Assembly (NCBI GenBank): GCA_021018815.1
Contig: JAITYX010000026.1
Location: forward strand, 1,860,001-1,924,000
DNA from: Talinum fruticosum
Taxonomy: Eukaryota > Streptophyta > Magnoliopsida > Caryophyllales > Talinaceae
Reading direction: 5' to 3'
DNA: 64,000 nucleotides
The translations under genes and the position numbers were made by a program. Position 1 is the stretch's first letter. Every line of letters begins with the position of its first letter. The notes beneath the pieces are model-generated. The model saw only the letters and a list, made by a program, of their open reading frames with translations, was not told the DNA's origin and searched no databases. Below, piece after piece: positions 34,550 through 61,384 of the stretch.

Positions 34550-36143
34550 TGAAGGTTTGCTCAAGGAGAGGCTAAGTCACCGTAGAGGGGGTGAATAGGG
34601 TGATGATGAGGTTTGCTTCAAATTTAAAATAGATATGAATCGATGTGAGCGAGAGTCGGAGATGAGCTCGGAAAAGCACTAACTCGGAAATCGGTGAAGA
34701 GTGAAGAAACAGATTAAACAGAAACTTTAAACTTGTCCGAGTCTAGAATGCACTCAGAAAATTAATAACTCAGAAAGTACATGGAAATCCTCCTGAGGCG
34801 AGAAAACCACGGACCGTGCTAATCCAAGCACGAAGTCAAATCCAATATTTTGAGTCCACAAAATACAGTAGACTGACTTGACCTGAGTTGCTCCCTTAGA
34901 CAACTCTTTACAAGTTTTTCCTAGATTCGAAATTTCCTTATCTGATCTAGTACTTCCTAACCGAGATCACCATTACGAGTTAGGGACAACCGAGCTGAGT
35001 TAATCCTTACAGCTCGGTCAAGGGACCTTACTTAGAGAGTAAGAAACAAAGTGTTTGTAATCGAGTACAAGACCTTACAACTCGGAATATAATGAAATAC
35101 GGAATTGGAGTTGTAAGTAGAAGATTGAGAATGAATATAATGACTTTTGATCAAGTATGTATATTAACAATAGATTCAAGCAATCTTCAAGTCTTGAAAG
35201 TTCACTTCTATTTATAGATGACCAAGCAGCTTAGCCGTTGTGTCCATCTTCCGACTAGAAGTCCTTTGTGACCGTTGTAAAGGATTTTCCGAGTCACTCG
35301 GAAAATATCCGTTGAGATATGAACGTTGAGCAACGGTTCTTGACTCCTTTGGAAGTCCCAAAACCACTCGGTGGTGTCTTGAAAAATAAGGTGGAAACCA
35401 CCGTTGAGCTTGGTGTTGCAAATTTCTAGTTTTGGAAATAGACAACCCCGACACAGATGTCCGGGGCTAGGTCGGAGGTAGAAAAAGTCTTGTCTGCTAG
35501 TGATTTGACGTTTTGAAGCCGGTTACTTTTGTAATTCAAATTTAGGATAGCCTCGTTTGAATAACCTACAAAAGCAAATCAATTTGGTTCTCAAAGTATA
35601 AAATATTTTGGTCCAAGATTAGACACGAGATAATATTATAATTAAAATAATTAAGTGACTAATTATCTAAGTCGGAAAAGAAAAGGAATTTTCCGAGTCT
35701 AATATCCATGAAACTCAAATTCGATCTTAGTCAATCTAGACGGCAATCAAGTCGGATAAAGAATATCGAGTAAACAGACTTGATCTAGAATAAACAAAAT
35801 TCAAACTAAATATGCTGACTTGGAACAATGTAATTCCTAAATCATGAAGTCGGACCCGAGTTTGAGCGCGGAAAAGATAGTGTTTGAATCATGCGATATA
35901 TCCGAGTGTTGGGTGACTCGGAACCGAGTGAGAAGTAGCATATAAAATTATGCTTTCCGAGTCAATCGTAGTCGAGCAAAAACCCCATACTAGATTTTAT
36001 AACACTCGAAGAAATGTTATATCACTCAGAAAAGTTTCTAAGATGCGTGGAATGTCTTGAAGTCAAAACCCTATAAGAGATGAAGTCTTATACCCGATTC
36101 CTTGATGGAACTCGAAACGAGTAAGTAAAAGTCCGAGTGTTCA
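34550..36143 (-). mobile_element. 5' LTR of the Sirevirus-type element
   Basis: A 1594-bp LTR. On the minus strand it runs from TGAACACTCGGAC at 36143 to ACCTTCA at 34550. It is densely packed with CTCGG/CCGAG words. It aligns along its full length with the split 3' LTR. Directly outside is the TSD CAATC (36144-36148). Confidence 0.92.
35208..35216 (-). promoter_or_regulatory. TATA box of the Sirevirus-type 5' LTR
   Basis: The minus-strand TATAAATAG is followed about 80 bp downstream by a long transcribed leader region. The same motif occurs at the equivalent place in all seven LTR copies (near 240, 2108, 4164, 9908, 10966, 35208, 63560), so it is conserved in the family and likely drives the retroelement transcript. 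Confidence 0.7.
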
Positions 36144-36345
36144 CAATCCACTGGGCAAAAATCTTGATTTAGTAAGACAATCTATTTGAAAATCTCACTT
36201 AACTCTATCACAAATTATATATATAGGTTTTTCTTGCATATCTAACTTGAGGACGACCCAAGTCTGTATTACTTCTAGTTTTTTTAATTCATTCATAATT
36301 TCATGAGCTTGCAAGATATTATCACAAATTAGTCATCCTGGCACA
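36144..36345. other. Right flank of the Sirevirus insertion
   Basis: Non-coding. It starts with the TSD CAATC and ends with the TSD of the next element (atcctggcaca, 36335-36345). Confidence 0.6.
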
Positions 36346-37014
36346 GGGGCGGATCTAGGGTATCGGAAGTGGTGTCGCTTGACACCACTCGTTTTGGAAA
36401 AAAAATTACATATAAATAAAATAAAAAATTATATATATATATATATAATTTGACACCATAGAATATTAGAAAGTGATAAATGGTGTAGTGGTTAAGGGAG
36501 TTAATTTTCGCCTAACTACCTGTGTTCAATTCCCAGCATAAGCAATAACTATATATATAAGATTATATAGAAATGATATCCATTATAATATTCTACTTCA
36601 CTTAATTTGTGTATCCCCTGCGCCATTTGCTCGACTTTTCTCCCAAACCCTAACACACACACACACGCCCTTAGCCCCACGCCCTTGGCCTTCAAATCTA
36701 AAAGCGATGATATATTAGTTGCTTAATTTTATTTTACAATTATAATGTATGAGTTGTTTAATTTTCAATTTTAGTACTTTGAATCTAACACACACACACC
36801 CTCGGCTCAACGCCCTTCGCCTTCGAATCTAAAACCGATCATGTATTAGTTGTTTAATTTTATTTTATAATTATAATGTATTAGTTGTTTAATTTTCATT
36901 TTTAATACTTCGAAACTAAAAAAAAAAAAAAATCACTTATACTAATAATGTTAAACTCATATGTATATTTACGTGGCCTTGACACCACTTGATTTAAATC
37001 CTAGATCTGCCACT
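36346..37014. mobile_element. 669-bp non-autonomous TIR element with tRNA-like boxes
   Basis: The left end ggggcggatctagg and the reverse complement of the right end (agtggcagatctagg) form imperfect TIRs of about 15 bp. An 11-bp direct repeat flanks it: atcctggcaca (36335-36345) and atcctagcaca (37015-37025), 10 of 11 identical. A TSD of 9-11 bp suits a Mutator-like MITE better than hAT (8 bp) or PIF (3 bp). Inside are a Pol III-like A box (36486-36498) and B box (36524-36532), and a tandem duplication of about 135 bp (36642-36920). It has no ORF. Confidence 0.75.
36486..36532 (+). promoter_or_regulatory. tRNA-like A box and B box
   Basis: tagtggttaaggg (A-box-like) and gttcaattc (fits the B-box consensus GTTCRANNC) lie about 26 bp apart. 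This is the layout of an internal RNA polymerase III promoter. The surrounding sequence resembles the T arm of a tRNA but does not fold as a full tRNA, so it may be SINE-derived. Confidence 0.5.
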
Positions 37015-37199
37015 ATCCTAGCACAAAGTACTTTGAAAAGGCGACATAGATGTTAGATCTTAGAAATAATTTTATAGAATGTATTGCATAGGCTAAAAAT
37101 GGTTCGTTAAAAATGGATCCTCTATTTTCGAGAATCAACGTAATAAACATATGATTATCTTCTTTCAAAATTTTTCCTTTTTCATAACATTCATCTATA

Positions 37200-38056
37200 C
37201 ACTATATAATGTAAATCTTTTCAAAAAGCCGACATGGCGATACGAGAGTAAATTTAGGAGTTTCGTCCAATAAAAAATAATAATTTATCACTGAAAAAAA
37301 ATTTATAAATTTATTAAATTAAAAACATGATTTAACCTAAATTAGTAAATAAGTCTAAAAAATTATCAAATTAGTTATATATTATAAAATTATCTAATAT
37401 TAATGTAAAAATTAAATAATAATTAATCATCCTAATTAATTCATAAAAATATAAAACAGAAAAACAAAACTAAGTAGAAAATTAATAAATAACAAATATA
37501 CAAAATTATATAATAAATTAAATCAAAAATTTGAAAAAATATAAAAGTAACCTAAAATCCAAAAATATTTTTTGTATAGTTTTCCAGAAAAATTAAACAA
37601 AATTAAAAATAATAAAATAAAAATATAATCTTAAACAGAAAGTAAAACAAATAATAAACTACACCAAATAAATAAATAAATAATTAAATTATCAAAATAT
37701 TAAAATTATTTTTGGACCTGAATATATCCTGAACACCTAAAATTAAAATGAAAAAACTAAACTTAAAAATTTATTAAATTAAAGACCTGTTTAACCTAAA
37801 TTAGAAAAAAATCTAAAAAATTATCAAATCAGTTCTAAAAACTAAGAAAATTAACACTAATAGATTAAAAGATTCTAACTAAACTCTATCTATACACTAT
37901 ATAATGCCAATCTTTTCAAAAAAATGACATGGCGGTCCGAGAGTAAATTTAGAAGTTTCGTCCAATAAAAAAATAATAATTTATCATTGAAAAAAAATAG
38001 GTTTCCACTCACATATGGACTCTTTTTTACTTCATGCCAAAATAATAACAATAATG

Positions 38057-38124
<68 letters not shown>

Positions 38125-38900
38125 TTTTCAGAAAAATTAAACAAAATTAAAAATAATAAAATAAAAACATAATCTTAAATAAAAAGTTAAACAAATAATA
38201 AAATGCATTAAATAAATACGAAAATAAATAATTAAATTACCAGAATATTAAAACTATTTTATGGACTTAATAACCCAAAAACCTAAATAAAAAATAAAAA
38301 ACTAAATTTATAAATTTATTAAATTAAAAACATGAAAACCTAAATTAGTAAATAAGTCTAAAGAATTATCAAATCAGTTATATATTATAAAATTATCTAA
38401 TCTTAATATGAAATTAAATAATAATTAATCATGTTAACTAATTCATAAAAATATAAAATAGAAAAACAAAACTAAGTAGAAAATTAGTAAATAACAAATA
38501 TACAAAATTATATAATAAATTAAATCAAAAATCTGAAAAAATATAAACGTAACCTAAAACCCAAAAATATTTTCTGTATTGTTTTTCAAAAAAATTAAAC
38601 AGAATTAAAAATAATAAAATAAAAATATAATCTTAAAGAGAAAGTAAAACAAATAATAAATCTGCACTAAATAAATGAGAAAATAAATAATTAAATTACC
38701 AGAATATTAAAATTATTTTTTGGACCTGAATATATCCTAAACACCTAAAATCAAAATGAGAAAACCAAATTTATAAATTTATTAAATTAAAGACCGATTT
38801 TAACCTAAATTACAAAAAAATCTAAAAAGTTATCAAATCAGTTGTAAAAACTAAGAAAATTAATACTAATAGATTAAAAAGATTCTAAGTAAACCCTATA
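37200..38900. repeat. AT-rich tandem duplication, about 0.7 kb unit
   Basis: Copy 1 (about 37200-37887) starts tctatacactatataatg. Copy 2 (37888 to about 38307) starts with the same sequence but loses its middle and gains an AAT microsatellite. Copy 3 (38308-38900) matches the second part of copy 1. Shared landmarks are tttataaatttattaaatta (37301, 37768, 38308, 38768) and aaaattaaacaaaatt-type words (37585, 38128, 38588). No coding capacity was found. The start region has an inverted relative at 61220-61345. Confidence 0.8.
38040..38125. repeat. (AAT)n microsatellite
   Basis: A long AAT run of about 25 units, with a few interruptions at its left side, in the second copy of the AT-rich tandem duplication. 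Confidence 0.95.
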
Positions 38901-39289
38901 ATAATATAAAAATAAAATTAACCGAAGAAGACTAATTTTATTCTAACTTTTAACAAACTAATTAAAAAATAACAAAAACGAAAAGAAAAGTAATCTGAAA
39001 ATTAAAATATATTAAGACATAAAATAAAATTAATATATATAGTTATGTATTTATTTATTTAGGGTTTGGATTGTATATTAGCTGTCATTTATTTTTATGT
39101 ATATTGATATGCAATATTATTTGGGCCTGAAATATAATAATTTTTTCTAACATGAAGTTCAAAATAATATTTAAATATTTAACTATCTAAGGAAGCAATT
39201 TGGTTATTACCTTCATCTTATGTACAGAATGATTTAATAAACCTTAATAAATTATAAATTAATATAATAAAAATATAACAACTACATAT
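38901..39289. other. AT-rich spacer
   Basis: Non-coding and AT-rich. I see no element boundary. Confidence 0.5.
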
Positions 39290-40034
39290 ATACTTGATAT
39301 TAATAATTAAAAATGCCTACAAGATAGAAAATTATTATTCAAATATGTTGTGGAATAAAACATAATGAATAAAAAGTTAGGAATTATATTGCTTCAGTTC
39401 GTAATTTGTGTACTTTAAGTTCGTAATTTGTGTTATGTTTAAAGGATTACAAACTTAATATGCCAACTTTTATTAAGCCCATAGGATTTTGAATAAATTC
39501 ATTTGTCTCAAAATTTTTGCACAACGTATATATCATTTTTTTTTTTTGTTACAAATACAATTTATTTTAGTTTCTTCCTAACATGTCTATCTCTCGACTT
39601 ATTATTGACAAACATATTTAAATCATATCTTTTACTATTGTAAGTTTTCTAAATTATTAAAAGATGAGTATTTACCATCAAACCTCCCCGCCATCTTGAA
39701 ATAAAATTTTATATTACTCTTATTATGTTAATTACTTGAGAGGAAGAGTTGTGTCTCGAAGAAAGCAATTGATTGTTAATCGAGTAAAATATGTATTTAT
39801 AAAATCTCAATTGTATCAATATTTTCGCCCCATTGATTCATTACTAAAATTGCGATCAATTTTCAATATAAGTACAAAACACGGATGATTTTATTACTCT
39901 ACGCCGCAAATTGACCTATCATTCCCTTTACTATGATACAAATTGCCTATTATTGTTAAATATATTTGGATCACTTCTATCATTATCATATTTTTCACTA
40001 TTAAACTCAATATAAGTAGTTATTATATGTTTAA
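39290..40034 (+). repeat. Left arm of a large inverted repeat around the CIPK gene
   Basis: This matches the reverse complement of about 58641-59800 along its length. Shared landmarks include gtagttattatatg (left end of the right arm: catataataactac), 'gacctatcattccc' versus the mirrored 'gtatgataggtc', and 'ttaattacttgagag' versus the mirrored 'ccaattaattaac'. It does not contain the MITE present in the right arm. It may be one half of an inverted segmental duplication or a dispersed repeat copy. Confidence 0.8.
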
Positions 40035-41298
40035 TTATCTTTGTGTGCGAGAGGTAGGTAAGAATGGATAAATCATTGTATTCACCTTATAATTTTTAAA
40101 AAATAAGATCCCAAAATATTTATCTAGACGTCTCGTTAAGTTAAATTAGTATTGACTTTGTAAAGAGTTATGAGTTATAAGTTTGATATTCTTTTATTGA
40201 TTTGATGTACTTTGTATTTTAATATTAATTTGTGACATAATGATATTTATTGTCATCTATAGGTCATCTAGCTCAATATCTACCAATCATATATTATTCT
40301 TTTTTCTACTAATATTTACCTTTTGATACATATCAAGTGTGTAATCTTAAAACATATTGTTACACTATTTCTATAACTGTATGAGTTAGAATTATTTAAA
40401 TTGTTTAATTCTTAGAGTGCTCGACTTCTTAATATTCCAAATCACGTGTGTAATCTTAAAACCTTAATGATATTTTTTAACATTCTTTTTTATTTATTAT
40501 TTTAGATTATTTATTTATTCTTTTGAAATTTCGAATGATTGAAATATGAATGTGTTTTGGACTCTAATGATTTTTATGTGTTGGGTTCTAATAATTTTGA
40601 TAAATCACGAAAACGTTTTCATTATGAGGGGATAACATGTATAAGAATGTTGTTGAAAGTAAAATCATTCAATAAAATCAAATGATCGAGAAAAAGAAAC
40701 TCACAATTACAACATTGCTACATAATTCAATAATTTTTTAATTTATACATCATACAAAATTGCTCCGTGCATAACACGAGTCCACACTAAACCATAACAA
40801 TAATGTCTATTCCGATGATTTCCATATTTTTGGGGGAAAAAAACGGTCCAACATTATAGGGGGGCTTTAGATGCATCCAATTGGAAAAATGGAGCTCTAG
40901 ATTCATGAAGGAACATCACACTTTCTATACAACTAAGAACCACCCCCAATGTCTCGTTATACTAGCATTTACAGTTTGAACTCTCCCATGTACATCGTTT
41001 AAACTATGGCAAAGAATGGCTGACCTGGACAACCCATTACCCTTTGAAACCTGCATTACCAACCACGAAAAGCAAAAAACCCTTATTGGGGTTAAAACTG
41101 CTTGCTAAGCGACCACCATCAATCCTGTACGTGTGTCAGGAAACCTCTATACACCATGAATGCTTCCCTACCTAATAAACAGGAGAAACATTGCTCACCC
41201 ATACCACTAAATTACAGAAAATACATTCAGCTAGTTCAAGACGGGAAAGATCTGATCTGTATTCCATTCCATACACAAGCATACTTGAGGGTCTCAGT
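40035..41298 (-). other. 3' flank and probable 3' UTR of the CIPK gene
   Basis: Non-coding. The part near the gene (about 40860-41298) is less AT-rich than the rest and probably includes the 3' UTR. I could not identify a clear AATAAA signal. Confidence 0.45.
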
Positions 41299-56697
<15,399 letters not shown>

Positions 56698-56740
56698 GAT
56701 TCAGTTTCAGATTTGACTCTTGTTACAGTACTTGAACTTC
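56698..56740 (-). other. CIPK 5' UTR, second exon part
   Basis: Directly upstream of the start codon, the minus strand shows a TGCAG acceptor near 56741. The UTR is therefore spliced and its first part lies farther upstream. Introns in the 5' UTR are common in intron-rich CIPK genes. Confidence 0.6.
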
Positions 56741-57940
56741 TGCAGGATATAATCATAGTCAAGATAAAAGGTCAGATAGATAGGGGTGGGAAAATCTACA
56801 TACACAAGAGCGGATAATTTTAGACAAAAAAATAAGATCATTCTAGGATAACTGCACATTATTACCAGATGGCATTTATGGACTTGTCAGGGAAACCAAC
56901 ATTTGAAAGCCTTAACACCAATTGTAAAAACGTGATTGGCACACCAACAGCTGAAAAACAAATTGAAAGCCTACATCTTCAAAGTAAAGACATGAATAAA
57001 CCTTGATTCAGGTATGCAAGACAATGCCCCACATACAACAATAAAAAGTAAAAACTTAAGAGCTCCAAACTTATGCTGTAATAAGGGAAGTGAATACCAT
57101 ATTAACAAAGAAGGAAGAACCACCCCTAGGAGACCAAAGGATTTTTAGTATTATTGGCAATAGTGACAGAAGCTAAGGCATAAATCTGGTAATTTATACA
57201 CACTCAAAACAACAATAAAACAAAGTTTCCCACTAAAAGGGAGCTATGCTGCCTCAGCTGAATAGAAGGTAGCCAAATCAAGATAAAGTCCTTCCCATGA
57301 ATACCTTGCTGTAATGTAATATCAACCTGGGGAGGGGGAATAAATTAGGAGAAAAATGTACATTGCTGTTTAAGTGAATAACAACCTACAAACAGAGCAC
57401 AATAAGGGCCACTTAGCATACATGAGGCTAGCATCAATGTTGCTGCAAACGACACCAAAAGATGGAAAATCGCACGTGAAAGCTTTTGCAACTAGGTTGG
57501 AAAGCTACATGACTCACTGCTAAAATTCAGGCCATCAATTGCATTGGTGAAGCTCTTTTTTTTCTTTTTATGGGGGTCATGTTTTTGAAACAAGAAAAAT
57601 AAATTAAAAGCTCGCACTGAATATTGAACATATCACAGCAAAAGGAGACTAAGATCTTCAACAAAATTCTGGCCGAAGCTTCTAGATAACCTATTAAAGA
57701 AATGGTTTGGTAACTAAATAATACTTGGTGTCAAATACCCGGATTAAAGAATCAGAATTGAGAAACAAACCCAGAATTTGAATCAGTAATGCTGTGAAAG
57801 GAAATGAACTATACCCAAAAATATCATGCTCAACTAAAGCTCGCCCAAAAATGCAAAACAGATAATGCCGAAACGCAATTTAACAACACTCAAAAATATC
57901 AAGCTCAAGTAAAGTAAAGAAAGAGGATAACGGTACTCAC

Positions 57941-58240
57941 CAACACAGGCAGATAAGAATAACACGAAGGGACCGAGCAAAGTGGAGTGGGGGATGACAA
58001 TTTTGGAAAATTGGCTCTTCGGATGGAGATTGGGCCGCTTTGAGGACAGTAGTCGCAACAGCAGAAACCTGTAATCAATGGAATCAAATGAGAGAGAGAG
58101 AGATTTATTTTTTTATGGGCAAATTATTTGACCCACCTACCTATGTCTCTTAGGAAGAATTAGCAAAATTGAGTTTCGCCTTTTCCTCATCGACACAGAG
58201 CTGTTTACAAAAAGGAAGTGAGAAATTGCGAAGTGGGCCG
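57941..58240 (-). other. CIPK 5' UTR, likely first exon
   Basis: On the minus strand a GC-richer segment ends in a strong GTGAGT donor (57940-57935), which pairs with the acceptor near 56741 for an intron of about 1.2 kb. The upstream limit is estimated from the pyrimidine-rich sequence near 58240-58290 and is not certain. Confidence 0.5.
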
Positions 58241-58303
58241 CGGGGGTGAAGGGAGGAGAGAGACAGAGGAAGAGAACAACAGACAGAGAGGCCACAATAC
58301 GGA

Positions 58304-58311
58304 CCACGTGT
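58304..58311 (-). promoter_or_regulatory. ABRE/G-box in the CIPK promoter
   Basis: The minus-strand ACACGTGG is the classic ABA-responsive G-box. It sits about 70 bp upstream of the estimated first exon, followed by a pyrimidine-rich (Y-patch-like) stretch (58240-58300). CIPK3 of Arabidopsis is known to respond to ABA and cold. That link is inferred here, not shown. Confidence 0.55.
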
Positions 58312-58640
58312 TAGTTTGGCGTTTATCTTGTTTGAATTTATGATTTATGAATACGGTGGGGGCGCTGGGAAGAAAGAGAGAATCCCACCACAGCAGGTAC
58401 GACCGATACGTACATGCCGTTGTCATCGATCATCAGAATCGGTGAACGGATTCGAATAGCTGATTGTTTTTTCAAGGAAAAATTTATCAAGTAGTGTTGC
58501 TTAAATTTATAAAAAAATTCTAATATTCTTTTGGATAAATTAATGTCAATTTGTGTAAAACGCCTCTCTCTCTCTCCTCTCCGATCTTACTCTTTTCCTT
58601 AATATAATAATTTTTAAAAAGTTACGAATTCAAAAATCAA

Positions 58641-59800
58641 ACATATAATAACTACTTATATTATATTAATAATCGAAAATATTACAATGATAGAAGCATT
58701 CAAACATATTTGGGCCCTATTTGGCAAAATAAATTGTTTAAGTAATGGATACTGTTTGTGTAAATGATAATTGTTTAATTAGCTAATAGTCGTTAGATTT
58801 TAACTGTTAGTGGATAAATATTCAATTGAGCAGTTTAATAAATGTGTTTGGTAAATTTAGGTGATTATGGTAAATTGACGTAAAAAATATATATAATTTG
58901 CCAAATATAAATTAATGAAGAGATGTTTTGTCAAAAAAATATGAAACGCTACTTTTAAATGTGAAAAGCTAATATCATTAACTTTTCGTAAACACTACTT
59001 GAAACACTATAAGTTACTACAAACATTAGTTAAAATACTACCTTACTAAACACTAATATTTGATTAGTTAGCATTTTGATTTGGTCAAAACGTTAAAAGT
59101 GATCGAAACGCTATCGTCGAACAGTGCCTTGAAGTCAACGAGATAGTGAGTAAAAAGGTAGAAATTATATCATAGTAAAGGGTATGATAGGTCAATTTGT
59201 GGCGCAAGGAAATAAAATCATCTGTCTTTTACACTTGTATTGAAAATTAATCGGAATTTTAGTAGTGAGTTAATGGCGCAAAAATATTGATACAATTGAG
59301 ATTTTAAATAGATGTTTTACTTGATTAAGAATTAATTGCTTCCCCCAAAATACAACAATATTCCTCCCAATTAATTAACATAATAAGAGTAACATGAACT
59401 TCTATTTCAAGATGACAAGGAGGCTCGATGAAAATTACTCATCTTTTATAATTTAGAAAAGTTACAATAATAAAAAGATATGATTTAAATATTAGGAAGA
59501 GATTAAAATAACCAACATTTGTGATAAAAAAATAATGATATGTACGTTGTACAAATATTTTGAGTTAGATGAATTTATTCGAAATTTTAAAGGTTTAATA
59601 GAAGCTGACATATCGAGTTTCTATCCCTTTAAACATAATACAATTACAAACTTGAAGTCCACAAATGATGAACTTGAAGTATTATAATTCTCAACTTTAA
59701 ACATAATACAAAAATATATTTATATATTGTATGAATTTATTCTATGACATATTTGAATCATATATTTTATTATCATTGTATATTTTTTTATTATTAATCT
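58641..59800 (-). repeat. Right arm of the large inverted repeat
   Basis: Reverse-complement match to 39290-40034, interrupted by the MITE at 58713-59128. See the left arm for landmarks. The two arms enclose the CIPK gene with 18.6 kb between them. Confidence 0.8.
58713..59128. mobile_element. Tourist-like MITE, 416 bp
   Basis: The terminal sequence GGCCCTATTTGGC and the reverse complement of the right end GGCACTGTTCGAC fit the PIF/Tourist G(N5)GTT pattern. The 3-bp TSD TTG lies at 58710-58712 and 59129-59131. There is no ORF. It is absent from the mirrored arm at 39290-40034, which serves as an unoccupied relative. Confidence 0.75.
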
Positions 59801-61140
59801 CTACTATTTAATGACAACCTATTATGAATGAAGAATTAAATTAAAAATTAAGAACAAAATAAAGGACCAAGAAAACGAAAAAAATAATATGGAGTGGCAT
59901 TATGCATATACAAAGAATGTGTTTGAGTGTAAGTCAAACATACAATATATAAATATATTTTTTTCAATTGTGAAATATGAATTGAATCAATCTTGAGTAA
60001 ATATTGAATTTAAACTTGGGTTTGATCTAGCCTATATATCAAGATTCTTTAAAACGAATATAAACAAATAATAAAAGATAGAGCATACGCAAAATTAGAA
60101 AATTAAGTGGAGAAATAGAGAAAATTATGATCCAATACACTGAATTAGATAAAAAAATTACATATTAAAAAAGAAAAATAGAAAATAAGTAGTTAAACTC
60201 ATACCTTACCGATAACAGTACTTCATCTAATTGACCTAACCATATTCTGTTCCCCTTGCTACATATGTTGACTTTGTATCATATGCAAGGGTTATTAGTA
60301 TATAGACTTGCGCATTTGTATAAAAATTATTATAAAAGATGTCTAGTCAACATATACCAAAAGTTTTTAAATTTATTTTCAACATATAGTCAAAGTTTTA
60401 AGAATTATTTTAATAGCATGTTCGTACTAAATTTAATTTTAAAACTATATGTGACAATTTTTTGAATAATATAATTTTATATCACTACTAACATATTTCA
60501 GTTAATCATACTTTTATAAGTACTTGAATAATTATATGTTTAAATAATACAATTTTATGTCACCACTTTAAGTAAAAATAACAAAAAAATGTTGAATGAA
60601 TAATGTTAATGATCTTAATATATTTCACACCCATAATAAATGATACCCTAGATGAAACTTAAACCCACAACAAATAAATCGATGACTACATAATAATTTA
60701 AATTGTCGATAAACTTTTAAATCTATTCATATTTGAGTACATATTAACAAAAGCAACCTGTAAAACTACAATAATATGAGAATTACAATACTCATTAAAA
60801 AGGATAAATTTGACGGAAAATATCCAATTAACTTTTTATCCAATATAAAAATAATAATTTATCCTTCAAAAAAGGGACCCAATATAAAAATTACAAAGCA
60901 ATCAGTGTGCTTTTGATTTACTTTTTGTGAATGCAAATATAATTTTTCAAATATCCAATAAGAAAGTTGTGCACTTTAAATTTCTAATTTTAAAAAATCA
61001 TAGTATTCAACTAAAATCCGGTAGAAAATCATAATCACTGAAATTATTTTTAGTGTTTGATATTTTGTTGAATGAGTAAAAAATGCACAAATGATGTGCG
61101 ATTGATAGAGTTTATTTTAAGAGTTTTCCTATTATTAATA
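59801..61140. other. AT-rich intergenic sequence
   Basis: No gene or RNA feature can be supported. The 69-codon ORF at 60256-60465 is AT-driven and has no recognisable domain. Confidence 0.5.
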
Positions 61141-61156
61141 ATTAATTAATTAATTA

Positions 61157-61198
<42 letters not shown>

Positions 61199-61200
61199 TA
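61141..61200. repeat. (ATTA)n and (ATT)n microsatellite
   Basis: A run of ATTA units passes into ATT units. It lies just beside the inverted relative of the 37200 repeat. Confidence 0.9.
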
Positions 61201-61219
61201 ATTTATTGTGGCAAGCAAT

Positions 61220-61345
61220 CCCTGAAAAGTTCATAGATAAGTGAAATTTTTTTTAAAGGAAAAATTATTATTTTTCTATTGGACAAAGTTTCTAAATTCA
61301 CTCTAATGCCACCATTTGAGAACTTTAAAAAGATTGTTATTATAT
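61220..61345 (-). repeat. Inverted relative of the AT-rich repeat at 37200
   Basis: The reverse complement shares with 37200-37300 the order: tctatac-like start, tcttt(t)aaa, gccat/tggcg word, aaatttagaaactttgtccaat, and aataataattt. It is diverged but colinear. Confidence 0.7.
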
Positions 61346-61384
61346 ATAGTCTAGATTCACTTGCTCTTTTCCAGTCTCAGCCAC

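Larger units (their letters stand above)
8720..36143 (-). mobile_element. Sirevirus-type Ty1/copia element (host of nested insertions)
   Basis: This is a complete but nested copia element on the minus strand. The 5' LTR is 34550-36143, followed by the primer site, gag, protease-integrase, RT and RNase H parts, an env-like ORF, the polypurine tract and the 3' LTR ending at 8720. The 5-bp TSD CAATC (8715-8719 and 36144-36148) is perfect and proves a single insertion event. The order protease-integrase-RT is diagnostic of Ty1/copia. An extra ORF downstream of pol and LTRs rich in CGG/CCG words fit the Sirevirus (SIRE/Endovir) lineage. Insertions at 9248-10826 and 18066-31326 account for about 14.8 kb, leaving roughly 12.6 kb. 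All coding parts carry stops or frameshifts, so the element cannot move by itself. Confidence 0.92.

Noticed and set aside
36486..36532. A real tRNA gene
   Set aside because: A and B boxes are present, but the acceptor and anticodon stems do not pair, so it is at most tRNA-derived.
37890..38172. Poly-Leu and poly-Asn ORFs
   Set aside because: Translations of the AAT microsatellite.
60256..60465. A small protein gene
   Set aside because: AT-driven ORF in non-coding sequence without promoter, domain or splice context.
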